From: Diplodia intermedia
Taxonomy: Eukaryota; Ascomycota; Dothideomycetes; Botryosphaeriales; Botryosphaeriaceae
Length of the DNA: 64,000 nt
Direction of reading: 5' to 3'
Assembly: GCA_021495925.1 (NCBI GenBank)
Contig: JAKEKT010000134.1
Span: forward strand, 1-64,000
Notes under the pieces: model-generated
Told to the model about the DNA's origin: nothing
Seen by the model: the letters and a program-made list of their open reading frames with translations, nothing else
Databases searched by the model: none
Shown: in pieces, positions 1 through 10,044 of the stretch
Numbering within the stretch: the stretch's first letter is position 1
How the letters are laid out: each line of letters begins with the position of its first letter
Translations under genes and position numbers: made by a program

Positions 1-294
1 AATTAAAGTTAACTTGAAGCGAAACTTATTTTTAAGATTATTAAGTTAAATTTTAAAATAAGGACGTTCAACGACTGGAAGGCTATAGCAGGGCAGTCGA
101 CGCGCTGCTTTCGGGCGGCGTGAGAAAAAATGCGCTGCGCGTGTGGCCTGAATGAGGGGATGGGGGCGGCATGGGGCCAGCCATCCATCCTCGCCCGGCT
201 TTCTCCTCGCCCCCCGGCCACAGCGTTGCGGCGGCGGATGGCGCGATGCTTTTCCTGGCGTGCGTTTGCTGACCCCCCAATGTTACTCCCGCAG
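1..294. other. AT-rich left edge and unresolved 5' part of ARC16
   Basis: The first 62 bases are strongly AT-rich, unlike the GC-rich DNA that follows. The stretch ends in a clear intron acceptor (ccgcag, 294) before the first recognisable ARC16 exon. The N-terminal exons of ARC16 should lie here or to the left, but I cannot place them. A short open stretch near 82-135 (reading AVDALLSGG) could come from the helical N-terminus of the family. That is only a guess. Confidence 0.35.
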
Positions 295-1210
295 GACGTC
301 CACACCGCCACTGTCATCGAGGTCCTCCAGTCCATCCGCGCGTCGGAAATGTCCCCTATCTTGGGCCGGATATACCAGTCTGAAGGCGGTCCCGAGGTTC
401 TGGACACGCTTATGAAGTACCTGTACGTCTTATTCCATGCCCGCATTGGGTCGTGCGACAAGAGTCGTACGAACCACTCTGGTCTTTTGCCTGCGTTTTT
501 GACTGGTCGGCGTCTCCTGTGATGGCTCAATTCCAACGTTCCACTTCCCTTTCAGGCGGCTCAACACCTGAAGACATTGCGAGCCTGGATATTGACCATG
601 GTTACAGCTACAAGGGCATGTCCCAAGGCGCCCCGTCCAGCGGCAAGTCGAGCCTGACGCCGCAGCCAACCGGCTTCTCCCAAGTGTCTTCGATATCCTC
701 GCGCATTGGTAGCGGCGAGGGCGGTGGCCAGGCCATGAGCGTGCTGCTTAGCTGGCACGAGAAGGTACGTTAAGTTACGCTTTCACCCTGTCTCAGCGCG
801 TGTGCAGCGGTGGCTTTTTGGCAGTTCCGTCTCCACTTTTCCCAAATCAACCAGCACAGTGCCGCATTTGGCGTCGCCATGGCCGGTTTGGGAAGGAGGA
901 CGTGTGGCAGCGGCTCTTTGTGGCTTTTTGCACATACCTCCTCCCTTGTTGCAGATCATGTTGGCGCGGTTGCACTACAACGCTGCGCTGGGCGAAACTT
1001 GGCTTACCCTCTTGTCTCTGGTCTTACCATGTCACCATATCGTCCCCCTCCCCCGGTCACCGCAACGCTGTCTCTACTTCCTCATTCCATATTTCCGCAT
1101 CGGATGAGCTTGGACTAACCGTCACTTTTCGTTTGCTTCGCATGCAGGTCGTCGAGGTCGCCGGTCTCGGAACCATTGCGCGCGTCATGTCGGACCGGAG
1201 GACTGTGTAA
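295..1210 (+). CDS. Arp2/3 complex 16 kDa subunit (ARPC5/Arc16), 5' end missing
   Basis: Three exons are visible: 295-422, 608-764 and 1148-1210 (348 nt, 115 residues plus stop). The joined peptide has the ARPC5 signature. A TVIEVLQSI helix is followed by DTLMKYLYKGM, which forms only when exons 1 and 2 are spliced. Then come VLLSWHEK and a C-terminus ending in GTIARVMSDRRTV, close to the family ending. The product is the smallest subunit of the actin-nucleating Arp2/3 complex, acting at cortical actin patches and endocytic sites. Roughly the first 60-70 residues of a normal protein are absent from the visible part. The last intron (765-1147, 383 bp) is long for this window. Family assignment is firm; the 5' gene structure is not. 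Confidence 0.85.
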
Positions 1211-1468
1211 TATCAGTCAGTCAGCCCAGCACACACAAAGTTCCATTGCCTCATTCCGACAAGTAGTATTCACGGATTGGGGCAAAGAAGGGGAACAGAG
1301 TCTATGCTTAGAAAGAGAGAAAGTGAATCAGAAGAGAGAGAGAGCGCGCGCGAGCGGGAGCGGCGGGCGATGTCACACAAAGAGAAGGGTCTCTTTTATG
1401 CCGCGGTGGCTGTGTACATTCTTGCGTTACCGTAAAAGTAGCATCGTTCGGCATCTGCCGAAGATTTT

Positions 1469-1507
1469 CACCACCACCACCACCACCACCACCACCGCCG
1501 CCGCCGC
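1469..1507. repeat. (CAC)n followed by (CCG)n microsatellite
   Basis: Uninterrupted trinucleotide repeat downstream of ARC16. Confidence 0.9.
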
Positions 1508-2997
1508 CTTATTCATGCTTCATGCAAAATTGCTTTTTTGCCTGGTCCAGTTGCCTTCTTTTTTTTTCTCCCCTCATTTGCCGTTTCCTCCTCTCCTCGA
1601 CGCTACCACCAATCCCTACTTTTGACTCGAGGGAATGGTTGCTTCGGAAGAAACCATTTCGCCGCTGGCTGAAACGAGCTCCGTATTGACACGTGCTACT
1701 TGTAAGAGCGCTTTGTGGATATGAGACGCTGGCGTTTAGATTTTAACGTCTTGTGTCCTCTTTCGGTGGGAAGTGAATAAAGTATCTTTTTCGACGGTTG
1801 GTTTCCGAATTTAGAGCGTTTTTTTTTCCTGCGGTTCGGGTTTTGGAATTGTTGAAACCTTAATGGATTGACCCGTGAAGGGGCTTTACAGCTAGCAGAG
1901 ACTAGGTATCATACAACAGAGTGGGGCTAAGCCCAATTGGGTCTACTATCCTACTATGTGCGGTTCTCGATCTTCAACAGGAATATGTAGGTAGGAAGGA
2001 ATGTTATGCTTTTCCTTTTCTTTTTCTTTTCTTTTTTCTCCCCCTCCCGTCCAGCTTTTTTTTTTTTCTCGATTTGGGACTGGAATAATCAAGCAGGAAA
2101 CCTTCTTGGATTTCGACCATCCCCCTTCTTCCTTCTTCCTCTCGGGGGGGATTATTTGACATGTAGTAGGTAAGGTGGTCTGGTGAGCATCTCAGGAAGA
2201 GAAAGTCGTTGATGCGGCACGCGCGTGTGTGCATGCTACTTCTCCTCCGCCGCCGCCGCCGAGAAGAACAGAGCGAAGAGATCCATCCGCCTTACCATAA
2301 CTTGGGAATGAATAGGGGAGTGTATCTCCCATTCCAAAAGCCAACGGCTAGAGGGAGGAGGGAGGAGGCCAAACGTCCGTTTCACGGTGGTGGTGGTGGT
2401 GTGTACTCCAACTCAAATGGAATCGACGTGGTCGGTCCCTTCACAATCTTCGCTACTCGAAGATCCTGTGGAGCGCTGACCTGATTGCGAGATAACAATG
2501 TTGTGGCCTTTAGAACGACAAAGTCCCTTGTTGGCTAGCCAGAGTTCGTTTCCTTAAAGTCCGGCGTATTCTTAACATCGAGTACGGACGACTTCCCGGC
2601 TACTATAGACTTCGCAGCTCGAACACTAGCACTTAAAGACATATTTGAATTATCCTCTTCCTATAAGGACACGCTATTAATGTCGCACATCTTGTCTTCT
2701 GACTCTTGCCACTTAGAGTTACCAGGATCCTTAGAGGCTGCCTTCGCCTCACGTCGAATCCATCTTCTAGCCTTCCTATCCATGTCGTCCAAATCATGTT
2801 GTGCAGTATGACCATGGAAGCGACAGTTTTGAGTGCGAAGGCTGAGCTGGATGTGGACCAGCCCGAAGTTTGCATGACCAAGAGGGACGGGGAGAACGCC
2901 GGTTCATCCTCAGGAGTTGTCGCCCATTCAGATCGATCCGAGGAATGGAAGGAGCTCGGGACTGTCCCATGGGTGGTGGTGGTGGTTTAGGAGCCGC

Positions 2998-3026
2998 ACA
3001 GCCAGCCAGCCAGCCAGCCAGCCAGT
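2998..3026. repeat. (AGCC)n microsatellite
   Basis: About six tandem AGCC units. Confidence 0.9.
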
Positions 3027-3443
3027 CGGTCAGATCACGACGACGATGACGAGACCGGTAGTAACCACCATAACGACAGTGCGTGATGGTGGGAGGGACT
3101 CCATGAGATCTTGTCCTGGTCCTGGCTGTCGTCGTGCAGCCTCCTACCTACGACCTACGAAAGGGGAACACTGCCACTCTCCTCCTCCCCCCTCCCCCGT
3201 CCCTCACCGCCGCCGGCGCCGGGGGGGGGAGGCCGCGGCAAGGTCCGGGCTGAATACCTGGGTCGGATCAACTATATGGCGCAGTATTAGAACATGCACA
3301 ATCATATATACGAACGGCACATACGCTTGGGCTTCTTAGGAGTAGTAGTCGTGATGGTAGAACCGTGTTTACGCTTGCCTGCATCGTCGGTGCTGTGGCT
3401 GGCGTTTGACTTGGCCTTCTTTGCCAGAGGCGACTCCTGGTCG

Positions 3444-3832
3444 CTAAGGCTCGGAGAAGAGATCATCGTCCCGGCTTCTCTTCTTGCTAGGACTCTCTTG
3501 CTGCTTGTCTGACTTCTCGGCGGTAGCGTGGGTCTCGACCTCGACTGAGTCGTGATGGTTAGTAGTGCGGTAGGATTGCCGAGAACACGTGGACCTACTA
3601 TCGATGAGGGTAGTAAGAAGCTCGTCCCAGCGGTCCGGATGGTCGTTTCTCAGGATGGTTGCCTGTTCGACAATCTAGAACATAGGTTAGCGCTTGCTAG
3701 AAGAGATGAGAACGACAACGGTGGTAAACACAGGTAAAAAAAAAAACATACCTTGTCGATTAGCTTCTGGGCTTCCAACTGCTTCGATCGGGAGGCCCTA
3801 AGGCGCTCCAGCTTCTTCTCGGTCGAACCCAT
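3444..3832 (-). CDS. hypothetical protein, one intron, probably frameshifted near its 3' end
   Basis: Exon 1 is 3832-3752 (27 codons, starting MGSTEKKLERLRASRSKQ) and exon 2 is 3674-3444 (76 codons plus stop). The 77-bp intron 3751-3675 has a GTATGT donor, a GCTAAC branch point and a CTAG acceptor. Together these make a real gene likely. The product is about 103 residues: charged, helical at the N-terminus (IVEQATILRNDHPDRWDELL) and Lys/Arg/Asp-rich later (SPSKKRSRDDD). I do not recognise the family. Right after the TAG, another frame continues with the same composition (DQESPLAKKAKSN, then PKKPKR) and ends at a further GTATGT donor-like site. A one-base frameshift at about 3446 is therefore likely, and the intact protein may have been longer. 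An unusual GC-AG intron could also bridge the two frames. Confidence 0.45.
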
Positions 3833-3859
3833 GGTGACCTTGAATCGTGGTTAGCTGGG

Positions 3860-3894
<35 letters not shown>

Positions 3895-4279
3895 GGGGGG
3901 GTGGCGGCCGCGTTCTGTGACGTTGAATGGACGGCCTGCAGGAGCCATTTGCTCAAGAAGACCATAAGTCTGCCTAAGCCGCCAGGATTCAGCCATGATG
4001 TGCTGCCCTCGAGTTGAACTGCCGTGGAGTTGACGTCGAAAAAGATTTCACGACCAGGATGCCGTTCTTGGGTGGTTTATATGGGATTGGTGGCTCTGCG
4101 GTGAACTTTTGGAAGTTTGAGGGGAAAATGGGAAAGAGTTGCAGGGTGTTCAGGCAGGACCGGTGGGCCAGTGATGGTTTTACCGAGAGATTCCTTCGTA
4201 GTGGAATGTGATAGAAGTGCGGGTGGAACCATTGGGTCCTTCAAGCTCCGCCGACCGCGCTACTACCACTACTACATGG
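3833..4279. other. short intergenic stretch with GT microsatellite
   Basis: Contains (GT)n plus a G-run at 3860-3901 just upstream of the hypothetical minus-strand gene. Nothing else is recognised. Confidence 0.6.
3860..3901. repeat. (GT)n followed by poly-G
   Basis: About 16 GT units followed by a run of G. Confidence 0.9.
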
Positions 4280-4317
4280 GTAGTTGAATCCAATATCCCG
4301 ACGTTGGATTTAACTAC
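4280..4317. repeat. 38-bp palindrome: terminal arms only of the 77-bp element
   Basis: Begins GTAGTTGAATCCAATATC and ends GTTGGATTTAACTAC. These are the two arms of the 77-bp inverted-repeat family without its internal part, probably an internal deletion derivative. Confidence 0.6.
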
Positions 4318-4449
4318 ATATAAGTATAGTGTAGAATGCGAGGAAGATGCGGGTAGGCCCAATTGTTTTGTCACCTGCTGTGCCAACAGTGACCATTATA
4401 GCAACGACGATAGTTGCCAGGTTAATCGCGTTATAGATAATTTATATAA

Positions 4450-4526
4450 GTAGTTGAATACAAGATGTGGACGGAAATGTAAGATTTAAATGCGTACCTT
4501 TACGTCTGGATCTTATATCTAATACC
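4450..4526. mobile_element. 77-bp inverted-repeat element, copy 1
   Basis: The left arm GTAGTTGAATACAAGATG is intact. The right arm (ACGTCTGGATCTTATATC) is degraded. Length is exactly 77 bp, as in the other copies. It sits 9 bp before the hAT-like element. Confidence 0.7.
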
Positions 4527-4535
4527 CATTCTATG

Positions 4536-5053
4536 CAGGGTGGCCAACAAACAAATATGTTTGCAAAGCTTTAATTGTTTTAACTAATTAATCAAACAAA
4601 GATCGTGATTTCAGCTAAATCAATCAACTAAAGATCGTAAGGCGTGGTTATTTGCGAAATGCTTGTTTAATTGTTTGAAGAGGGGGGGGAAGGTGGCTAC
4701 GGCCATAGCCGGCCATGGCCGGCCATTCGATATATATGCTGCTCAGGCCGTGTATCTGGTAAGCGTTTCGAGTGCCTGTAGTGCTGCTAGTTGCTACTGC
4801 TGGTGGCCATTTTGGGGGGAGGTGGACAGGGAGGTGGACGGGTAGATGGGCGGGTAGGTGGGTATTACTTAATCGGGGCAAAACACTATAAGAATCTCAC
4901 GATAGTGGCCCGTGACATATGCTAAGCAAATAGGCAAAGATCTTTGCTTGTTTGCAAAGATTTCGCAATTAACTAAAGATCCCGACCCTCTACCTATCAA
5001 TCAACTAAAGATCGGACCTTATCTTTGTCTTTGTTTGTTTGTTGGCCACCCTA
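4536..5053. mobile_element. 518-bp non-autonomous hAT-like transposon with 8-bp target duplication
   Basis: The ends are inverted repeats: left CAGGGTGGCCAACAAACAAA, right TTTGTTTGTTGGCCACCCTA. Flanking 8-mers attctatg (4528-4535) and atcctatg (5054-5061) agree at 7 of 8 bases, the difference being C/T. CAGGG-type termini with 8-bp duplications are typical of hAT elements. Subterminal motifs such as TCAATCAACTAAAGATCG occur at both ends (about 4619 and 4997). The centre holds a perfect GGCCGGCCATGGCCGGCC palindrome (about 4708). No transposase is encoded, so movement would need a source elsewhere. Confidence 0.75.
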
Positions 5054-5061
5054 ATCCTATG

Positions 5062-5486
5062 TAGGATTTTTCTATGAGGTAGATGCGGGTGGGCAATTTC
5101 TTTCGTCACCCACCATGGTCTTAACGATTGGAGGAGTACAAGTCTCCTAACGAGGAGTTGAGTACACGAGGTGTATTAATATGAAATCACGCAAATGTAG
5201 AGTAACTTGATGCAGTCATAATATTCGAGAGGCCATAATGGTGCAGTAATACAGAGATAAGAAGTCCAAAAGAACCCTTCCAACCACCGATCCGTACGCC
5301 GCTGCTTTAGCCCTCACGAAGGGTACTATCGTTACTCTTTTCATTTTTCCTTCCATCCAGCCCAGTCCCATTCCCTTTCTATAGTACAGGTGGGTATCAT
5401 CATGATGCAGTCGTCAAAACATAGCAATTAAAGAGAAGAAACGAAAGGAGACATGGCTCCAAGCTCGGTGACTACAGACCGTCTCT
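5062..5486. other. intergenic, 3' flank of membrane protein gene
   Basis: No gene seen. This is probably the 3' untranslated and terminator region of the minus-strand gene that ends at 5487. Confidence 0.5.
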
Positions 5487-6203
5487 TCACGCGGCGCTGG
5501 CAGTATCGACCGGGCCGTCAGGCACGGGGGCACCGCCGTAGCCCTTTTCAAGCTCGCGGGCATGGGTGCTCTTGGGGCCGAGGCTATCGTTGTGCGTCAA
5601 GCTCCTCCACATGATGACGGTGCTGGCGACGGTGGCGATGAAGCCGGGCCAGAGGAAGACGACGCTGGCAATGGCGCGGGGGTTCTCGCGGTAGCGCAGG
5701 GGCTGGCCCTTGGCGGCGGCGAGCAGGCGGGTGGCCTCGGGCGCGTCGACGCCGGTCACGTAGGCGGAATGGGTGGCGGTGATGACGGTCATGGTCAGGG
5801 CCGAGGCGAGGGCGAAGACGCAGGCCAGCACGGAGCAGATGCGCCAGGCCAGCTTGACGGCGGGGGACTCGTAGCGCTCGGGCCAGAAGAGGTCGAAGAA
5901 GAAGGCGGCGCCGAAGATGGTGGCGACGTAGATGCCGACGAAGATGTTGTACGAGGCGGCGCCGACATAGTCGTTGTTGTAGACGTAGGCGCGCGGGTTC
6001 TGGCGGGCGACGAGGCGCTGCTGGTCGATGTAGTCTGACAGCACAGCGGTGCCGAGGGACTCAGAGACAACGCAGAAGATCATGGCGCATTGGTAGACAA
6101 TGAACTTGGTACGGCGCAGGTGGTACTCGGTGTTCCACATGTACGAGTTCTTGAACTTGGCCCATTGCATGTCCTTCAGGTCGAGGCCCCAGATGACAGC
6201 CAT
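5487..6203 (-). CDS. four-helix integral membrane protein, unknown function
   Basis: A single-exon frame of 238 residues. After a short N-terminus (MAVIWGLDLKDMQWAKFKN) there are four hydrophobic segments at about residues 33-53, 83-104, 118-141 and 172-194. They are separated by loops, one of which carries a charged NPRAYVYNNDY motif. The C-terminal tail is polar (about 40 residues, ending DTASAA). The layout resembles small fungal plasma-membrane or eisosome-type tetraspan proteins, but I do not recognise a named family and give no function. The 5' flank is GC-rich with no upstream gene within 1 kb. Codon use matches the neighbouring housekeeping genes, so I take it as a genuine gene. Confidence 0.75.
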   Translation of the reverse strand: MAVIWGLDLKDMQWAKFKNSYMWNTEYHLRRTKFIVYQCAMIFCVVSESLGTAVLSDYIDQQRLVARQNPRAYVYNNDYVGAASYNIFVGIYVATIFGAAFFFDLFWPERYESPAVKLAWRICSVLACVFALASALTMTVITATHSAYVTGVDAPEATRLLAAAKGQPLRYRENPRAIASVVFLWPGFIATVASTVIMWRSLTHNDSLGPKSTHARELEKGYGGAPVPDGPVDTASAA

Positions 6204-7299
6204 GGCTCAGGGTGTGAGGTGGTGGAGGCTGAAGCGGTGTCGCTGGTGGCGTGGGGGAAGGGAGATTGGCCTTGTTGTGGCGGCAAGGCGTGGAATGGAC
6301 CGATGCGGACAGGCTGCGTGTGGAAACTATGCGGTCCAAATGCGACGAAAATAATGTGCAAGAAGCGTTGCGTAGCAGCGGAGTGGAGGACAAAGCCAGG
6401 TTCGCGGAGGACAGAGGGAGGGTTATAGAGCAGCGTCCAAGGGTCTGACGTGTTGAGCAGGCGCGACCCTTGGCGGGGATAACGATAACCATGTTTCCGC
6501 GGCGACCCAAGAAAGGCTCGACCGAAGATTATTGGCGCTCCCAGCAACGGACTCGTCGAAATCCAGACCCATGACGTCAAAGCATCGCGTCACGTCGCGC
6601 CCAGCCGGGAGACCGACCGGCGTAACCGCGTCCAAACCCTTGTCCCGCAGTCCAAGCCCTCAACAGCCTGCTCGCACGCTCAGGACCCTCTGCATCCGCC
6701 CCCGTTTCAAAGCATCCCGCATGCGCGACCTCACGACTCATACATCACCGTGCTTGGCGGTCCGGGTGATCTGCACTGGCAACTATGACCCTCCCGCACG
6801 CATCCCTGCTCCACTCACCCTCGCCACTCGACGACGACGATTCCTGCCTCTCCGAGCCTTCTCCACTGGACATGCGCGTCACTCATCTACGCTTGATCTT
6901 TGATCGATTTGCACGTCCTCCCACAGCTCGATGCAGCAAAATCAAATCGAGAGGCTGAATCCACCATCTGCTTTGTGGCTGGCGCCAACCGAGGGGACAA
7001 GCGTGCCGTGGGCCGAGGACCCGTCCGTGCCTCCTGCTCCGCGTCCCTCCGCTCAAGCCCGCTAACATATATCCGCTGCTTCCTCTCCAATCACCACCCG
7101 CATGCCGTCAGCAGCACCCGTGTGCCGTGTAGATCAACCACACCCTGACAGTCCGACGCTTCGTCCGCATCTTCGCCGCTTTATCCCGGCAACCGTGCGC
7201 ATGTGACGTCTCCGTCATCATAAAAGTTATAGACCCCTGCACCGCGGGTGACAGAAGAAATTGCACGCCCACGTTTACCCTACACAAACACTACATTGT
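6204..7299. other. intergenic, promoter side of the membrane protein gene
   Basis: GC-rich, with no supported gene on either strand. Short open frames exist in several phases but look non-coding. Confidence 0.5.
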
Positions 7300-7376
7300 C
7301 AAGTTGAATACAAGATCCGGATACAAATGGAAGTTTTGAATTCATGCATTTACGTCTGGATATCATATTCAACTAT
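7300..7376. mobile_element. 77-bp inverted-repeat element, copy 2
   Basis: Left arm AGTTGAATACAAGATCCGG and right arm ACGTCTGGATATCATATTC, then AACTAT. Exactly 77 bp, aligned end to end with the other copies. Confidence 0.75.
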
Positions 7377-7401
7377 CTACCTAAATATTTTGTTTCGAAA
7401 T

Positions 7402-7713
7402 CTATGTATAAGGCACGGGGGTGGTAATTGTAAAAGGGTCGAGTCTTATAAAGAGCTTCTCCTGCGGCGCCTGGGTTGAAGCATATTCCTTCTCCCAGAC
7501 CTTGGAGCCATGGCGTCCGGCACCGCTATGGGCATAGATCATGCCGCTCCGGTAGTAGTGGGGGTCCAAGTTCCGGGTCCTTCTGGATAATATGCTAGAA
7601 AAAGAACTTCGTCGAACACACAGGCACAGGCACGTCACGACGCCAACGAACGAGGTCCGAAGAAGGGTCTCAAAGTCCACTCTAGAAAGCGGGTCGCTGA
7701 ACCCTTGAACCAA
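7402..7713 (-). CDS. short hypothetical ORF, possibly a gene relic
   Basis: An open frame of 103 residues starts MVQGFSDPLSRVDFETLL. A 51-nt segment beginning GTTGGC and ending TTCTAG could be an intron; removing it would give a 44-residue product ending LPERHDLCP. Neither version resembles a family I know. It abuts a 77-bp element, so it may be a truncated gene. Confidence 0.2.
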   Translation of the reverse strand: MVQGFSDPLSRVDFETLLRTSFVGVVTCLCLCVRRSSFSSILSRRTRNLDPHYYRSGMIYAHSGAGRHGSKVWEKEYASTQAPQEKLFIRLDPFTITTPVPYT

Positions 7714-7891
7714 AGCTTATATGGACCCCTTCTGACGCCGTGGTAGAAGGGCAAACGAAGCGGACCATGGCATTCCACACCCGCCTTGTCTACGAATTTT
7801 CTTTCTCAATGTACCCACGCCGTCAACGGTATAAAATTGGGTTAAAACAAGAACTTTTCTGCCACACTCCCACACCGTCGTCACGCAATAA

Positions 7892-8989
7892 ATGCCCTCC
7901 AAACTCTTTGCCGACGCGCAGCAGGCGCTGCGCTCTACCACCACACACCACGCCGCGGACACGGCGTCGCAATCGTCATCCTCACCACCACCACCGTCCA
8001 GATCAGCCGAAAGCATGATCCCAACAATGCGCCGGCTGATAGTAGGAAAGAGAGCCACAGCAGCAGACGGCGGCGACGACGACAACAACAATAACGATAA
8101 GGCAGCAACAACAGCGCCAACAAAGTCTTCGGCCATCAGACAACCAGCAGGAGGAAGAAGTGGCAAAAAAACCATCCACCGCCGCCCCTGCCGTCCAGCA
8201 GCAACGGGGACAGTCGACGTATCCGCCTCCGCCGTCGCCACATCGTCGTCCTCCTCGGAGCAAACAGCTCCAGCCCCAGCTCCTCCAGCCCTGTCATCCT
8301 TCCCCCCCCTTCCCGCCTCCCCTCCTGCCTCCCCTCCCCCATCCACCCCCCCTCCCCCCCGCCGCCCCGCCCCGATAAGAATCCCCACAATGCGACTAGC
8401 AGGGCGAATCGTAATCAACGACGACGACGACGACGACGACGAAGACGACTCAACCTCTCCTTCATCTTCTCCCTCTTCCCCCTCCTCCCCCTCTTCCCCC
8501 TCTTCCACCGCTACCACCACCACCGACACCTCCACCTCCGCCTCCGCATGGATCCCCACCCCGCCGCACCCCAGACGGCGCACAGACACGCTCCTCAGCA
8601 CGCGCAGCACCCGCAGCAGCGCGAAGCCGCGGCCGGTGATGCGGGGGAGCAAGGCGCGGATGAAGGAGAGGTCGTGTGGTGGTGGGGGGGAGAAGGACGG
8701 AGAGGGGTTTTGGGATGGGGATGGGTGTTATGTTGGCTGTGGTAGTGCGAGCGATGATGGTGATGATGATGAGGAGGAGGAGAGGATGCTGAGGAGTGTT
8801 GGTGTTTCGGGGGGTTGGGGTTGGGGTTGGGGGTGGTGGGGGTGGCCGAGGAGGGGCTGGAGGGGGAGGGGGAGGCCGTGCTGCGTTTTTTGTGGTGGTG
8901 GTGGTGGTGAGGGGGTGGGGGTGGATGGGTCGCGGGAGTCGTATTGTGCGGAGTGCTTGCGGAGGGTGGGGGAGGGGAGGGGAGGTTGA
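7892..8989 (+). CDS. low-complexity hypothetical protein with C-terminal Cys pairs
   Basis: Open frame of 365 residues from ATG 7892. A TATAAAA motif lies at 7830-7836, about 60 bp upstream. The sequence is mostly Ser/Thr/Pro/Asp low complexity: an Asp run near residue 180, Pro-rich and Ser-rich blocks, and a Gly/Trp tract near the end. Two short motifs look related (PTMRRLIVGKR and PTMRLAGRIV). The C-terminus carries CCVFC and, after a Gly-rich spacer, YCAECLRRVG, a spacing compatible with a small zinc-binding knuckle. Both strands are open here because of composition, so coding status is uncertain. No function is proposed. Confidence 0.4.
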   Translation: MPSKLFADAQQALRSTTTHHAADTASQSSSSPPPPSRSAESMIPTMRRLIVGKRATAADGGDDDNNNNDKAATTAPTKSSAIRQPAGGRSGKKTIHRRPCRPAATGTVDVSASAVATSSSSSEQTAPAPAPPALSSFPPLPASPPASPPPSTPPPPRRPAPIRIPTMRLAGRIVINDDDDDDDEDDSTSPSSSPSSPSSPSSPSSTATTTTDTSTSASAWIPTPPHPRRRTDTLLSTRSTRSSAKPRPVMRGSKARMKERSCGGGGEKDGEGFWDGDGCYVGCGSASDDGDDDEEEERMLRSVGVSGGWGWGWGWWGWPRRGWRGRGRPCCVFCGGGGGEGVGVDGSRESYCAECLRRVGEGRGG

Positions 8990-9281
8990 GATGACGATGA
9001 TGGTTTGGTGTTTTGACTGGGGGACTCCTTTCTGTCTTTCTGACTGGGAAGTCGGTGTTTGGAGGGTTGGAATGGAAAGACAATCTGGATGGAACATGGG
9101 CGGTTGGAGCAAAAATCGGGACATGGCGAATGGAGTAAAGGCAATCGTAAATGCTAGGCGCTAGAGATGAAGTCGTAATCGGATCATACGTAGTTTGCTG
9201 CTATTAAAAAACGGGAACATGACCATTTCTTTAGCAGAATAATGCGGAATCTTCAGATTCCGAAATAAAATATTTCGGTAA

Positions 9282-9358
9282 GTAGTTGAATACAAGATCT
9301 AGACGGAAATATAAGAATTTAAAACTTATACTTACATCCGGATATTGGATTCAACTAC
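9282..9358. mobile_element. 77-bp inverted-repeat element, copy 3 (best preserved)
   Basis: Left arm GTAGTTGAATACAAGATC and right arm GATATTGGATTCAACTAC pair with few mismatches over about 24 bp. Length is 77 bp. Confidence 0.8.
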
Positions 9359-9553
9359 GTATAGAAATGTGTTGTGACATCCCATTAAGTCAAGGACAAC
9401 ACGGTCACGGACATTTTATCCCTATATTAATTGACTACGCCAGATCGATCTCTTAATTACACTAGTACTCTTGTGCCTGCACTGGTGTCGTAGTGCAGTT
9501 GGTATGGTATCAACCTTTACAAACACAGCCAGATTGAGATTCTCTCTGCTGGA

Positions 9554-9817
9554 ATGTCCGAATCGGGACTGCCAAATGGGTATCGAGGCCTTCACGTCGA
9601 CCCTGCGCTCTATCCGTTATCATCGGCTTCCTCGTTGGCAGTCGAAGTCCGGATCCGGACGCGAGTATCCGCCTTCCCACCGCCCATCTACGTCAGTACT
9701 AGTGCTTCAACTCCCTACGTTTCAGCCGCGGGAGAGATAATAAGTTACTACCTTGGACTTTCCGGAGAGCCCGGAGTCTCCGAATCAACTCTTCCTGTTG
9801 CCGACAAAGCGATCTAG
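9554..9817 (+). CDS. hypothetical small ORF
   Basis: An 87-residue frame starting MSESGLPNGYRGLHVDPAL. Composition is plausible for a protein, but no domain, signal peptide or splice signals are evident. It lies in a repeat-rich accessory stretch and may be non-coding. Confidence 0.2.
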   Translation: MSESGLPNGYRGLHVDPALYPLSSASSLAVEVRIRTRVSAFPPPIYVSTSASTPYVSAAGEIISYYLGLSGEPGVSESTLPVADKAI

Positions 9818-10044
9818 AGGATGTTACCATTATCGGGAAGAGAGATTTGGTCGGCAGCGCTTCGCCTCTTCAGCGTCCATGACCACCCATATAGGAGTAA
9901 TGCAGGACCTTGTTTCCGGCCCGGAGTATTTCTGTCTACTATCACGCCTCCGGCGCCTTTACTACCGGTAACGGTGGCATCCTAGCCACTTCTTCGACTG
10001 CCTGCTTCACTGAAGTCGAAGGAATGGATCCGTCTTAAACGGAA

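Larger units (their letters stand above)
1211..3443. other. intergenic, low-complexity and degenerate DNA
   Basis: No convincing gene. It holds a (CAC)n/(CCG)n microsatellite at 1469-1507, poly-pyrimidine runs, and an AGCC tetranucleotide repeat at 2998-3026. The minus strand around 2640-2880 contains short open stretches rich in Lys/Arg, but nothing I can identify. Confidence 0.5.

Noticed and set aside
7717..8652. 311-codon minus-strand frame opposite the low-complexity protein
   Set aside because: Runs of Glu, Ser and Gly from simple repeats; no better supported than the plus frame and lacks the Cys motifs.
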